Source of the DNA: Yaniella flava
GTDB taxonomy: Bacteria > Actinomycetota > Actinomycetes > Actinomycetales > Micrococcaceae
Assembly: GCF_039529295.1 (NCBI RefSeq)
Contig: NZ_BAAAMN010000041.1
Span: 98,423 to 162,422, forward strand
Reading direction: 5' to 3'
Length of the DNA stretch: 64,000 nt
Below, in pieces: positions 53,875-62,318 of the stretch. The notes beneath the pieces were generated by a model. That model had not been told where the DNA came from. It did not search any database and saw only the letters and a program-made list of their open reading frames with translations. A program made the translations under genes and the position numbers. Position 1 is the first letter of the stretch; each line of letters opens with the position of its first letter.

Positions 53875-54504
53875 TTACTTCCGCAGCCGCTGCCAGTAAT
53901 GTTCCCAGCCGCCGACTGCGGTTGCGTGCTTGCCTGCCTCAACAATGAGCCCGTGGAACCGCTGTTGTTCTGCCGAGGTAAAGTCCGCTTCCTGCATAGT
54001 GGCGGTCAGCCGACGTCGCATGGCTTCATATCCTGTGGGCGGATCATATCCCGCCGCGGTGAGCATCCGGTGCGCGTAGGTGTCCCAAATGAACATCGGC
54101 CGATCGTAGATGTAGAGCAGCATGTCATCGGCTGTTTCCGGCCCGATACCTTTGACCGCCAGCAGGCTGGAACGAAGCTGGTGTGTCGAGAAAGTTTCGG
54201 CCGCTTGGTGATGAGCCATAAACCAGGCGGCGTAGTTTTTCACGTAGGTGGCTTTGGCATTCATAAACCCCGCTGGTCGAATCAGGATTTTGAGCTCCGC
54301 CGGGTCGATATCGGCAATTGCTGCCGGATTCAACACGTTGTGGGCATGCAGCGCAGCGATCGCCTGTGCCACGTTGACCCAGGCGGTATTTTGGGTCAGT
54401 ATCGCGCCGATCCCAATTTCAAAATCCGAGTCAGCTGGCCACCATGTGCCGGGATCAATGGCGTCATCGAGGAGCTGGTAGAGCTGACGAAATGATGGGA
54501 CCAC
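53875..54504 (-). CDS. MagIII-like HhH-GPD DNA glycosylase
   Basis: 209 residues from GTG 54504. Helix-hairpin-helix with AVKGIGPETADDMLLY, followed by the catalytic Asp in FIWDTYAHRML; the front reads IGAILTQNTAW. The four C-terminal cysteines of endonuclease III are absent and the end reads QRFHGLIVEAGKHA, as in the 3-methyladenine glycosylase MagIII of Helicobacter. GTG 54504 is 4 bases past the metallophosphoesterase stop and matches MagIII length; GTG 54540 is an alternative. Confidence 0.8.
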   Translation of the reverse strand: MVPSFRQLYQLLDDAIDPGTWWPADSDFEIGIGAILTQNTAWVNVAQAIAALHAHNVLNPAAIADIDPAELKILIRPAGFMNAKATYVKNYAAWFMAHHQAAETFSTHQLRSSLLAVKGIGPETADDMLLYIYDRPMFIWDTYAHRMLTAAGYDPPTGYEAMRRRLTATMQEADFTSAEQQRFHGLIVEAGKHATAVGGWEHYWQRLRK

Positions 54505-54508
54505 GGTA

Positions 54509-55321
54509 CTAGCCAACGGGTTTGGTGAACACCTCTTCACGGGCCGTAAAGATGACCGAGGAGAAGGTTACGGTCTCGGGGTAGACATCGACGATGGTGG
54601 CCCAGCCGTCGTTCATCCCCTGCAATGTCTCAGCCTCCGAGAACAGGTTGAAGTTATACGAGGCAGCCCCGGACACCCACACAGGAATATGCCCGAGTGA
54701 ACCCGCAATTTGGTGATGATAGTGCCCGGATAAAATAGCCCGCACGTCGCTGTCTTTGATCACGTCGTAGAGCTTATCGGCTTCTTGGAGGCCCGATCCA
54801 CGTTGCGACACCGTGGTCGCGGGGATGGGCGGATGATGGCTGATCAACAGGGTGCCGTGTTCGGCGGGTTCAACGAGCATGTCACCAACCCATTGGCGTT
54901 GTTCATGCGTCAGATGCCCGTAGTTGCGGCCTACTCCGTGGGAATCCACGCCGATAATGCGGAGTCCTTGGACGTCATGGACGGTGTCGCACAGTTCGGG
55001 CCCCTGCGCGATTTTGGCCGGATTATATGCGGTACCGACACCACCGATGGGATCATGATTGCCGCCCACCGCAATGAACGGAATACCGAGTTGATCTTGA
55101 AAGTGACCAAAGTATGCGGCAGCGTCATCGTGCACATAGTGGTTGCGCTGTCCGATATCTCCCGACACAATAATGGCCGCCGGATCAAACGTGAGCATTT
55201 GGTCCAGAGCTTCGCGCATGCGAGTGGGAGTGTCCATCACCTTGCGTAGGAGTTTGCCTTCTTCCACGAGGTGTAGGTCTGAGAGCTGGATGAGTCGTAG
55301 CGTAGGAGACGGTTTGGTCAT
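54509..55321 (-). CDS. Metallophosphoesterase (CpdA-like)
   Basis: 270 residues, class III cyclic-nucleotide phosphodiesterase type: LIQLSDLHL, IVSGDIGQRN, VGGNHDPIGG, LLISHHPPI and LSGHYHHQ supply the two-metal site. Substrate could be cAMP or another phosphodiester. ATG 55321 has no ribosome site; TAGGAT lies 6 bases upstream. Upstream of the MagIII-like gene, with 4 bases between. Confidence 0.88.
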   Translation of the reverse strand: MTKPSPTLRLIQLSDLHLVEEGKLLRKVMDTPTRMREALDQMLTFDPAAIIVSGDIGQRNHYVHDDAAAYFGHFQDQLGIPFIAVGGNHDPIGGVGTAYNPAKIAQGPELCDTVHDVQGLRIIGVDSHGVGRNYGHLTHEQRQWVGDMLVEPAEHGTLLISHHPPIPATTVSQRGSGLQEADKLYDVIKDSDVRAILSGHYHHQIAGSLGHIPVWVSGAASYNFNLFSEAETLQGMNDGWATIVDVYPETVTFSSVIFTAREEVFTKPVG

Positions 55322-55327
55322 GCTTTC

Positions 55328-55333
55328 ATCCTA
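55328..55333 (-). promoter_or_regulatory. TAGGAT -10-like box, 6 bases before metallophosphoesterase start
   Basis: TAGGAT, 6 bases, ATG 55321 on the minus strand. Confidence 0.45.
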
Positions 55334-55353
55334 ACGGGCGGCTTAGCCCGTCC

Positions 55354-56151
55354 TTAGTCCAGTTGCGCGGTAGCCGATGAAAGGATCGCTTCGGTAATGT
55401 CGGTGAATTCTTCGTCCGCGATTTCTTCCCCGCCGATGAAGGCCACCATGAGCACGTAGCCTTCGTGTTCGGTCATCAGCGTCAGGGCAGTGGTTGACTG
55501 ACCGCTATCGGGATCTTCGGTTGGATAGCGCTGCCATAGCAGGCCCGAACCAGCTTCGGTCTCGACGGACTCGGCGGTGAACGTGTATTCCAGTTCTGCC
55601 CAGTCCGGCTCAGAATCGTCTGCCAACATCATGGTGATGTCGTTGCAGTTGGTTGTGATTTCCTCGACTGCCTGCTGGTGGGCTGCCACTTCGTCTGCGG
55701 CTTGTGCCGATCCGCCAGTTTCTTCGGTGATGCCGGCGACTTCAATGCTGCCGGCACCCATGAAGTTCGAGGTGCCAAAATCGACGCGAGTCATCGACTC
55801 TGAGCTCGCGAGAATGGGCGACCAATCCAGTTCGGCAATCGGGGCTGCGCAGGATTGTGGATCCACCGTCATATCGTCTGCGGTCCCAGCGCGCTCTTCG
55901 GCATTGTCACGAACACTGGCAAGCTCGTCATCCGAGGCCGACTGGACTTGGTCAAAACCTAGTTCCATTGCCATTGAGGTCGCCCCACCGGCGGCGCGCT
56001 GGTCGCCGCTCGCGTCGGTGGCCATGAGCTGTTCCAGCTGATTGTTCTGCCCGTTGGCTGCTGGTTCATCGTCGTTCGCGCAGGCACTGAGCCCCAGGAC
56101 AGCTACCGTGACGACGGCGAGTGTTGTGGTGAGTCTAGCCGTTTTGATCAT
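55354..56151 (-). CDS. Lipoprotein, last gene of the copper operon
   Basis: 265 residues. Signal peptide with lipobox LGLSAC, acylated Cys24 or so. The mature part resembles the sensor-like secreted lipoproteins of actinobacteria and is broadly similar in composition to the lipoprotein at 13650, rich in acidic residues, with one pair of cysteines (QSCAAP, TNCNDI). It starts inside the end of the CtaG/CopD gene (17-base overlap), so it belongs to the same operon. Function unknown. Confidence 0.75.
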   Translation of the reverse strand: MIKTARLTTTLAVVTVAVLGLSACANDDEPAANGQNNQLEQLMATDASGDQRAAGGATSMAMELGFDQVQSASDDELASVRDNAEERAGTADDMTVDPQSCAAPIAELDWSPILASSESMTRVDFGTSNFMGAGSIEVAGITEETGGSAQAADEVAAHQQAVEEITTNCNDITMMLADDSEPDWAELEYTFTAESVETEAGSGLLWQRYPTEDPDSGQSTTALTLMTEHEGYVLMVAFIGGEEIADEEFTDITEAILSSATAQLD

Positions 56152-58249
56152 GCGAAGCGGGCTCCTGTTCGGTGGCGGCCATGCGTGCGAAGTAGTCGTT
56201 GAGTTCGTCTAGGTCTGTATCGCCGAGCCGATCGACGCGTTCATCGCGACGTTTGGTACGTTGCATGTCGTCTTGGCGCCACCGGTACAGTACGATCAGG
56301 GCCATGCCCACGGTTGGGAACTCACCGGTCCCCCACATAATCAAACCACCAAGTTGTTGGTCTTCTAGAGCCGACGGACCCCAGTCTCTACCGATGGATG
56401 AAAACCAGTCGGCAAGCAATAAGGACTCTCCGCCGGTCAGCGAAATAGCGATGAACGCGTGGAAGACCATGGTGGCGATCAGTATGATCAGGCGCAATGG
56501 ATAGGCTGGCCTATTGGGCAGCGGGTCGATGCCGATCATCACGGAAGCGAAGATGAACCCGGTCAGCAAGAAGTGGGTATTCATCCACTCGTGCCCGATG
56601 TGATAGCTCAACGCAAACTCGAAGACTGGTGTGAAGTAGAAGATCACCAGGGAGCCTGCGAAGTTGACAGCGGCGAAAATCGGGTTTGTGACCACCTTGG
56701 CGAACTTGGACTGCAACAGGATCAACATGTATTCCCGTGGGCCCTTCGTCCCGTCCTTGCGAGACGGCATACTGCGCATGGCCAACGTGATGGGGGCACC
56801 CAGCACCAAGAAGATGGGTATCAACATGGTCAGAATCATGTGATTGGCCATGTGGGCCGAGAAGAGTACCAGCCCATACATGGCTGGTGCACTCGAGGTG
56901 TCCCACAACAAAATGACCAGGCCAATGAAGAAGAAGATCGTCCTGTTGATCGGCCATTTATCGCCGCGGTCGGCCAGTTTTTTGATGGCACGCAGATACC
57001 AGATCGCCAAAAAGATGACGATCGCTATCCAGAGCCAGTTGAATCGCCATTCGGTGATCCACCGGATAGCGGTAAGTTCGGGTGGCAGCTCGTATTGGGT
57101 GGTAATCCGTGCCGGGCTGGCGTCGGGCGGGATTTCTTCTGGTACCGGTGGGTCCGAATTGGCCAGCAGCACGGCGGTGACCATGACGGCCGCCATAACC
57201 ACTACTTCGACGGCAATCAGCCGCCACAGTATTTTCCGAGCATTTTGTGGTGGTTGGGTTGTACCAGTCTTCAACCTTGGAATAACACGGGCTCGGTGTG
57301 CCAAACCGATGAGCCCCAACACGATGGTCAACACCGATTTCAGCACGATCAATTGACCATACGGGACCAACAGGTCATCGAGACTTTCAATGCGAATGGC
57401 AGCGTTGGCGATACCTGATGCGGCCACCAGGACGATGGCAATACCCGCGACGGCAGAGTAGCGGCTCAAGACCGTATAGACCAATGGTTGCGTATTGTTC
57501 TGTTGTGCCTTCGATTTCAGCTGTGCCGTGCCGGTGAGTGTCGGGGCAAGCATAGCCAACAGCACCAGCCCGCCAATCCACAACAGCACACCTAGGAGGT
57601 GTAATCCAATGGAGTTCACTGCGGCGAAGTGATCATCACCGCCTGAGTCATGAGACACCAGCGCTAACGGAATCACCCCGACAAGGGTGAGTCCTGCACC
57701 CCATGCCATGCCGGTCGTGGAACGGAAAGCAAAAATTAGGCTCGTCACGACGGCGGCAATGATGGTCATCCAGAACCAGGCGCGACCAACCGCGATGGCC
57801 AGCACGTAGTCGAGCAGGCCGTCCGAGAAACCATCAGATACGTTGACGGGCATACCGGCTATATCAGAATAGGTGAAAACTATTTGAGCCAGCGCGCTAA
57901 GGGTCCAGATGACGGCTGAAACGCTGGCGATTTTAACGCTACGAGTGTACGCCGGGTGTTCTTCAGCGTCGTCGGCGGCTTGTTTCCCGCGACGTGGCAT
58001 TTTTGTCCAACGCGGCAATATAATCGCTGCAAACATGAGCGCACCGAAGGTCAACGCCCAGGCCATGTTGTGAATGGATTTCGTCGCGGGCAGGGCCCAA
58101 CGGGTCAGTGCACCGGGATCCGAGAGTTCTTGGACCCCGGTGACGCCCGATTGGATACCGATGACGATCAAAACCACCACGCCGGTGATCACCGAGACGG
58201 GCCAAAGCCAATTCGGTGCAGGTGTGGTTTGTTTATCGGTTTTCGTCAA
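56135..58249 (-). CDS. Fusion of copper resistance D and CtaG (caa3) domains
   Basis: 704 residues with about 15-16 helices. The N-terminal half is CopD-like (GLHLLGVLLWIGGLVLLAML, LIVLKSVLTIVLG); the second half is a cytochrome c oxidase assembly protein of the caa3_CtaG type (FSAHMANHMILTMLIPIFLV, NTHFLLTGFIFASVMIG). Expected to move or insert copper. TTG 58249 is chosen because AGGAG lies 5 bases upstream, and it follows the peroxidase by 17 bases; further upstream there is coding sequence of that gene. Confidence 0.88.
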   Translation of the reverse strand: MTKTDKQTTPAPNWLWPVSVITGVVVLIVIGIQSGVTGVQELSDPGALTRWALPATKSIHNMAWALTFGALMFAAIILPRWTKMPRRGKQAADDAEEHPAYTRSVKIASVSAVIWTLSALAQIVFTYSDIAGMPVNVSDGFSDGLLDYVLAIAVGRAWFWMTIIAAVVTSLIFAFRSTTGMAWGAGLTLVGVIPLALVSHDSGGDDHFAAVNSIGLHLLGVLLWIGGLVLLAMLAPTLTGTAQLKSKAQQNNTQPLVYTVLSRYSAVAGIAIVLVAASGIANAAIRIESLDDLLVPYGQLIVLKSVLTIVLGLIGLAHRARVIPRLKTGTTQPPQNARKILWRLIAVEVVVMAAVMVTAVLLANSDPPVPEEIPPDASPARITTQYELPPELTAIRWITEWRFNWLWIAIVIFLAIWYLRAIKKLADRGDKWPINRTIFFFIGLVILLWDTSSAPAMYGLVLFSAHMANHMILTMLIPIFLVLGAPITLAMRSMPSRKDGTKGPREYMLILLQSKFAKVVTNPIFAAVNFAGSLVIFYFTPVFEFALSYHIGHEWMNTHFLLTGFIFASVMIGIDPLPNRPAYPLRLIILIATMVFHAFIAISLTGGESLLLADWFSSIGRDWGPSALEDQQLGGLIMWGTGEFPTVGMALIVLYRWRQDDMQRTKRRDERVDRLGDTDLDELNDYFARMAATEQEPASHDQNG

Positions 58250-58266
58250 CGGTGCTCCTTGAACAA

Positions 58267-59613
58267 TCAGGCGAAGAGTTCTTCGCCGATAAAGCCACCC
58301 TCTTGGCAACCAGGAGGGATAGCAAATACTGCGGAACCAACGGGTATGGTCCACAGGTTGAGGTGGTCAGATTCGGCGAGCCGATCTTGTACCGGGATGT
58401 ATTGCTGGTCAACGTCGCATTGGAACGCAACGAAGATCAGTCCGGTTTCAGAGATCCCAGTTTGACCATAGAGTTCGTTGCCCGAACTCGACGGTTCTTC
58501 ATCATAGTTGTAACTGCGCCGAATCATGGCCTCGTCCGAGTCACTCGTTCGTGCACGGCGGATATGTGAAATATCGGAGATCACTGGAAAACCGGCAGGA
58601 CCGATGGCCTCAAAATCTGGTTCATCATGCTCATTCTGACCCGTTAATGGTGCACCAGAACCAAGTTTTCGTCCAATGACATCCTCCTGCGCAGGACGAT
58701 CCAATTCATCCCACTCATCAACGTTCATCGCGATGCGTCGAATCACCATTGAGGTACCATTTTCGATCCACGGTTGCAGATCCTTGGTACCGTTCCCGTC
58801 GCCCTCGCCGACACCCCAGACGATACGTTCCGTCTCGATCGAGTCTTGTGCCGAGTTGGTCGACCCGTCCACCTGACCGAACAGGTTGCGCACGGTGGTC
58901 CCTTCCGGATGCGACGCGCGTGCGTGCGTAAACCCGTTTTGGATCCACGCGACCGAGGCGAACGCTCGAGCATCCTTGAGCAGCATGCGCCGGGCATGAG
59001 CCACCGACATTGCGTCGTCACCCTGGACTTGGATGATTACATCTCCGCCGGTAAAGGCCGGGTCAAGCTGATCGATGCCGTACTCAGGCAAGGGCTTGAG
59101 CCAAGACGGCTTCAAGCTCGAATTCGTTCGCTCAAACACCTCAGAACCGAAGCCGAAGGTAACGGTTAATCGTGCAGGCGCTGCAGCCAACTCTTCATCA
59201 AGGTCTGCTAAAGCACCTCTGCCCTGTGTAAGTCGAGCAGCGTCGTCGGTCAGTAACCGCATCATTGCAGCGATTCGATCAGCGTCGGAATCGTCATGGA
59301 GATTGAGTCCAATGAAGATGCCGTGTGCCTGTATCGGCGAATCGATGCCAGCTTGGCGAGCACCATAAAACGATACCGTATCTGTGCCATAGGGCTGAGA
59401 AACAGACACTTTGGTGTTCGCCACTCCGGGGCTAACGCTCACAGTTTGCTGCAGTTCACCGGGAGCGGCTGGTGCCCCGGTCGATGCAACGGAATATCCT
59501 CCTGCTGCACCGACCAAGCCACCGCCGATGACACCCCCGGCGCCCAACAACACACCCCGCCGTGAAACATCTTTCGAAAGACGCTGCTTGGCAGATTTTT
59601 TGTTATTGGTCAC
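58267..59613 (-). CDS. Dyp-type peroxidase, Tat-exported (EfeB-like)
   Basis: 448 residues. Tat signal SRRGVLLGAGG (residues about 17-40) followed by a dye-decolorising peroxidase: GxxDG motif FGQVDGSTN, the heme-facing Arg in MVIRRIAMN and proximal His in ISHIRRAR. Exported folded with heme. GTG 59613 is chosen, with AGGAGAGG some 13 bases upstream; TTG 59637 would overlap the preceding stop as TTGA and is an alternative. Within the copper operon. Confidence 0.9.
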   Translation of the reverse strand: MTNNKKSAKQRLSKDVSRRGVLLGAGGVIGGGLVGAAGGYSVASTGAPAAPGELQQTVSVSPGVANTKVSVSQPYGTDTVSFYGARQAGIDSPIQAHGIFIGLNLHDDSDADRIAAMMRLLTDDAARLTQGRGALADLDEELAAAPARLTVTFGFGSEVFERTNSSLKPSWLKPLPEYGIDQLDPAFTGGDVIIQVQGDDAMSVAHARRMLLKDARAFASVAWIQNGFTHARASHPEGTTVRNLFGQVDGSTNSAQDSIETERIVWGVGEGDGNGTKDLQPWIENGTSMVIRRIAMNVDEWDELDRPAQEDVIGRKLGSGAPLTGQNEHDEPDFEAIGPAGFPVISDISHIRRARTSDSDEAMIRRSYNYDEEPSSSGNELYGQTGISETGLIFVAFQCDVDQQYIPVQDRLAESDHLNLWTIPVGSAVFAIPPGCQEGGFIGEELFA

Positions 59614-59633
59614 TGGGTTTCGTGTTCCTCTCC

Positions 59634-60209
59634 TCAATGATCATGTTCAGCATCTTCTGCACCGTGGCCCTCATGCCCATCATCTTCTATATCGCCGTAA
59701 TTCTCTTGAGCACCTACGTACTCTTTGGCAATGAATTCGATGGACTGCGTTTCACCGTTTTCGAGTTCCAGGGTGATCTCGATGGGATCTCCCGGATTGA
59801 TTTCTTCAGCGAGCTCCATGAGCATGACGTGGTCTTCTCCGGGATTGAGTTCGTATGTCTCATCCGCGGCTACTGGGAAGCCACCTTCTTTTTCCTGCAT
59901 CAGGTTCACGCCACCGTTATCCACGACCTCGTGCAGTTCTACCACGTCGGCAATCTCGGCTTCGGCACCAATGATGGTTTGTTCCTCGCCGGACACGTTC
60001 GTCAGGTGTGCGAAGGCTCCCGTCATGGTGTGGTCGCTGGATTCGTCGAGGCTTTCTTCCGTTGCCTTGATCCATGGATCTTCCACGGTGAAGATCTCGC
60101 CGTTTGCGCTCTGTTCACCAGTCGCATCGGCTTGATCCTCTGAGCCGCATCCGGCGAGCACGAGCCCAGCCACGGCCGTCGTTGCAAATAATGGGACAAG
60201 TTTCTTCAT
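59634..60209 (-). CDS. PCu(A)C-type copper chaperone lipoprotein
   Basis: 191 residues. Lipobox LVLAGC. The copper motif HxnMx21-22HxM is visible as ELHEVVDNGGVNLM and GEDHVMLMEL. A His/Glu/Asp-rich tail (HEGHGAEDAEHDH) adds possible metal ligands. It delivers Cu(I) to cytochrome oxidase in relatives. ATG 60209 has GGAAA upstream. Third gene of the operon starting at 61617. Confidence 0.92.
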   Translation of the reverse strand: MKKLVPLFATTAVAGLVLAGCGSEDQADATGEQSANGEIFTVEDPWIKATEESLDESSDHTMTGAFAHLTNVSGEEQTIIGAEAEIADVVELHEVVDNGGVNLMQEKEGGFPVAADETYELNPGEDHVMLMELAEEINPGDPIEITLELENGETQSIEFIAKEYVGAQENYGDIEDDGHEGHGAEDAEHDH

Positions 60210-60218
60210 GATATTTTC

Positions 60219-60878
60219 CTACAAGTTCTCGTCGCCTGCCGAGCCATCGGAATGTTGGTCGGTGCGGCTGCCGCGCAGCAGGAAAAACACGATTCCCACT
60301 ACTACGACTACGCCAAGGCCGCCGACAGTCCAGACCCACGCAGGAATCGACTCGATGGTATTTTCATCGGCTGGTTCATCTGCGTTTGACGTGGCTTGGG
60401 AATCATTGTCGGAATTGGTCGCTTCTTCCGAAGCACCCGAGGCTGCTTCACCACAGTCTGCTGGGGTGCCTTCTTCTGGCGCACTTGGATCAGCATTAGT
60501 GAAGCTGAAGCTTTCTTCAGCGGTATGGCCATCTGAGTACACGACTCGGTAGGCCACGGTGTAATCGCCCTGAGGCAACCCTTCACATACTGGGATGGCA
60601 AGATCATAGCCCTCCACAACCGCTTCACCGTCCTGCCACTGATTGCCTTGTGCATCCGTGACGCGAATCAGATTCGTCAGACCTTCACCGCTGAGCGGTT
60701 GACCAGAGAATTGTAACCGGATCTCTTCGGGTGTCGTTTCTACGGTCGAGTCGATTTCCGGCGTTGAGTCTGTAAGAACGTCGTGGGCGTTGGCAACTTG
60801 TGGCGCGAGGAGCAGTCCAAGTGCGGTGAAAAGGGCGGCGAAGATCACGCCGATCTGTGTGCTTACGGTTTTTTGCAT
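60219..60878 (-). CDS. CopC domain copper-binding membrane protein
   Basis: 219 residues. Signal peptide cut after ANA, so the mature chain starts His-Asp (N-terminal His is a Cu(II) ligand in CopC). CopC beta-barrel (about 33-130) with RVVYSDGHTAEESFSF giving the Asp/His ligands, then a low-complexity linker, one membrane helix and a short basic tail (as in the YcnJ-associated CopC form). Followed after 9 bases by the PCu(A)C gene. Confidence 0.9.
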   Translation of the reverse strand: MQKTVSTQIGVIFAALFTALGLLLAPQVANAHDVLTDSTPEIDSTVETTPEEIRLQFSGQPLSGEGLTNLIRVTDAQGNQWQDGEAVVEGYDLAIPVCEGLPQGDYTVAYRVVYSDGHTAEESFSFTNADPSAPEEGTPADCGEAASGASEEATNSDNDSQATSNADEPADENTIESIPAWVWTVGGLGVVVVVGIVFFLLRGSRTDQHSDGSAGDENL

Positions 60879-60951
60879 TCTTCCTCCCCAAGTTCAGGCT
60901 TGGGTCATTACAACGATTGCGGGAGGGCCAGTTCCCGCGGGGAGTCCACGT

Positions 60952-61617
60952 CTATGCACATACCGGCGGACCACGTGTCGAACATGTTTGGGAGGGATCT
61001 ATCGGAGAGGGGATCCACGTCCGAGAGACGGGTTGAATCGTCTTGGGGCGCGGCATGCTGACTGGCTGTGTGGCAAGCACGAGACGCGGCGGTACCAGGA
61101 GTAACCAACCGACGATGGCCACAAGACAACGCTCTCCAAAGACGGTGGCACCTGTGGTCAGCACTGCGGCAGCAATGTGTGCCAGCAGCATCGCTATGTC
61201 TGCTGCTGCGGAGGAATGTATAGCTGCTCCACCATGAGAGTGCACGGCATGCGCGGTGTGCTCTTCGAGACCGGGGAGATGTCCGTGATGATGACCGTGC
61301 GGGTCCTGGACGGTCGGCACACCGGTATACGGCAATGAATATAGGCCGTGGAATACGAACTGGCCGATGACGGTCGCTGACATCGTTGACCAAGTCGAGA
61401 TCCGTTTACCCGCCAAAGCGACAGCGATGGGCGCAGTGATGGCAACAGAAAAAACCAGGAGCTCTACGGGGATGGCATCCACAGACCCGTGCATCATCGA
61501 ATGTGCGGCCTGGTGTCCGCCGGCTGCAAAGAGCACCGCCAGGACAGCAACGACCCAGCCACGTGCCAACCGAGCAACACCGGATACACGGCTGTTCGGC
61601 ACAGCAATATCCGACAT
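60952..61617 (-). CDS. Histidine-rich membrane protein of the copper operon
   Basis: 221 residues with about five membrane segments. A His-rich loop in the middle (PHGHHHGHLPG, HTAHAVHSHGG) suggests metal binding. The C-terminal 40 residues are polar. AGGAGAGTGT precedes ATG 61617. First gene of the run with CopC, PCu(A)C, DyP, CopD-CtaG and a lipoprotein. No named family recognised. Confidence 0.72.
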   Translation of the reverse strand: MSDIAVPNSRVSGVARLARGWVVAVLAVLFAAGGHQAAHSMMHGSVDAIPVELLVFSVAITAPIAVALAGKRISTWSTMSATVIGQFVFHGLYSLPYTGVPTVQDPHGHHHGHLPGLEEHTAHAVHSHGGAAIHSSAAADIAMLLAHIAAAVLTTGATVFGERCLVAIVGWLLLVPPRLVLATQPVSMPRPKTIQPVSRTWIPSPIDPSQTCSTRGPPVCA

Positions 61618-61724
61618 ACACTCTCCTGGTGGGAAGCGCTACATACGCGCCAAACGTTACTTTAGGTGATCACACCCAGAGACATTCTACCCTGTGTAGA
61701 ACTGGCATGTTTCTTAATTGCGAA

Positions 61725-61748
61725 ACGCCCCGGTCGATACCGGGGCGT
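61725..61748 (-). terminator. Terminator of the HU gene
   Basis: ACGCCCCGGT, 4 bases, ACCGGGGCGT: a perfect GC-rich 10-bp stem, 24 bases after the HU stop, followed on the minus strand by TTT. Confidence 0.75.
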
Positions 61749-61771
61749 CGCTGTTCTACGGAGAACTAAGC

Positions 61772-62062
61772 TTATTTATTCTCGCCAGTGGCGGCAGCTT
61801 TCAGTTTAGAACCAGCGGAAAGTTTCACACCGTGACCAGCTGGGATTTCGATTGCTTCACCGGTACGTGGGTTACGACCGGTACGTGCTGCACGGTTGGT
61901 GCGTTCTACTGAGAACCAGCCTGGGATGGTGATTTTTTCGCCTTTGGAAACCTGCGAGGAGAAAACCTCGAATACGGCGTCCAGCACACCATTCACTGCG
62001 GTAGCAGAGTTGCCTGATTTCTCAGCGACTGCTGCAACAAGTTCACTGCGGTTCATAGCCAT
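61772..62062 (-). CDS. hup: HU family nucleoid protein
   Basis: 96 residues, histone-like. MNRSELVAAVAEKSG, then ITIPGWFSVERTNRAARTGRNPRTGE (here in part GWFSVERTNRAARTGRNP), the DNA-arm of HU. It lacks the long Lys/Ala-rich tail of mycobacterial HupB. ATG 62062 has AGGAGG 4 bases upstream. Confidence 0.95.
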   Translation of the reverse strand: MAMNRSELVAAVAEKSGNSATAVNGVLDAVFEVFSSQVSKGEKITIPGWFSVERTNRAARTGRNPRTGEAIEIPAGHGVKLSAGSKLKAAATGENK

Positions 62063-62318
62063 ATGTCCTCCTGGACGTTTGGTTGTTTTAAACCCGACGT
62101 TCGCCGAGCTTCTCTGGGAAAAGCTACCACCAATGGCGCAGTTTGTGGCGCTTTTAAGGGCGATTTTTACGGAATTTCGCGGGAATACGCGTTTTTCGAG
62201 CAAAAAGTAGCTGAAAATCCAGCTTGTTCCCAGCAAAGACACCGTTTTGTGCAACCTTAATGCATCCGTCTAAGGCCAGCATCACAGGTGCTGGGAGGCC
62301 CGAGGGATGATCGCAGAA

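Noticed and set aside
56459..57418. 319-codon plus-strand frame inside the CopD-CtaG gene
   Set aside because: Antisense to a clearly coding membrane protein; no motif or ribosome site.
62276..62294. CCAGCA-N7-TGCTGG after the exonuclease-like gene
   Set aside because: A 6-bp stem without a T run; not a convincing terminator.
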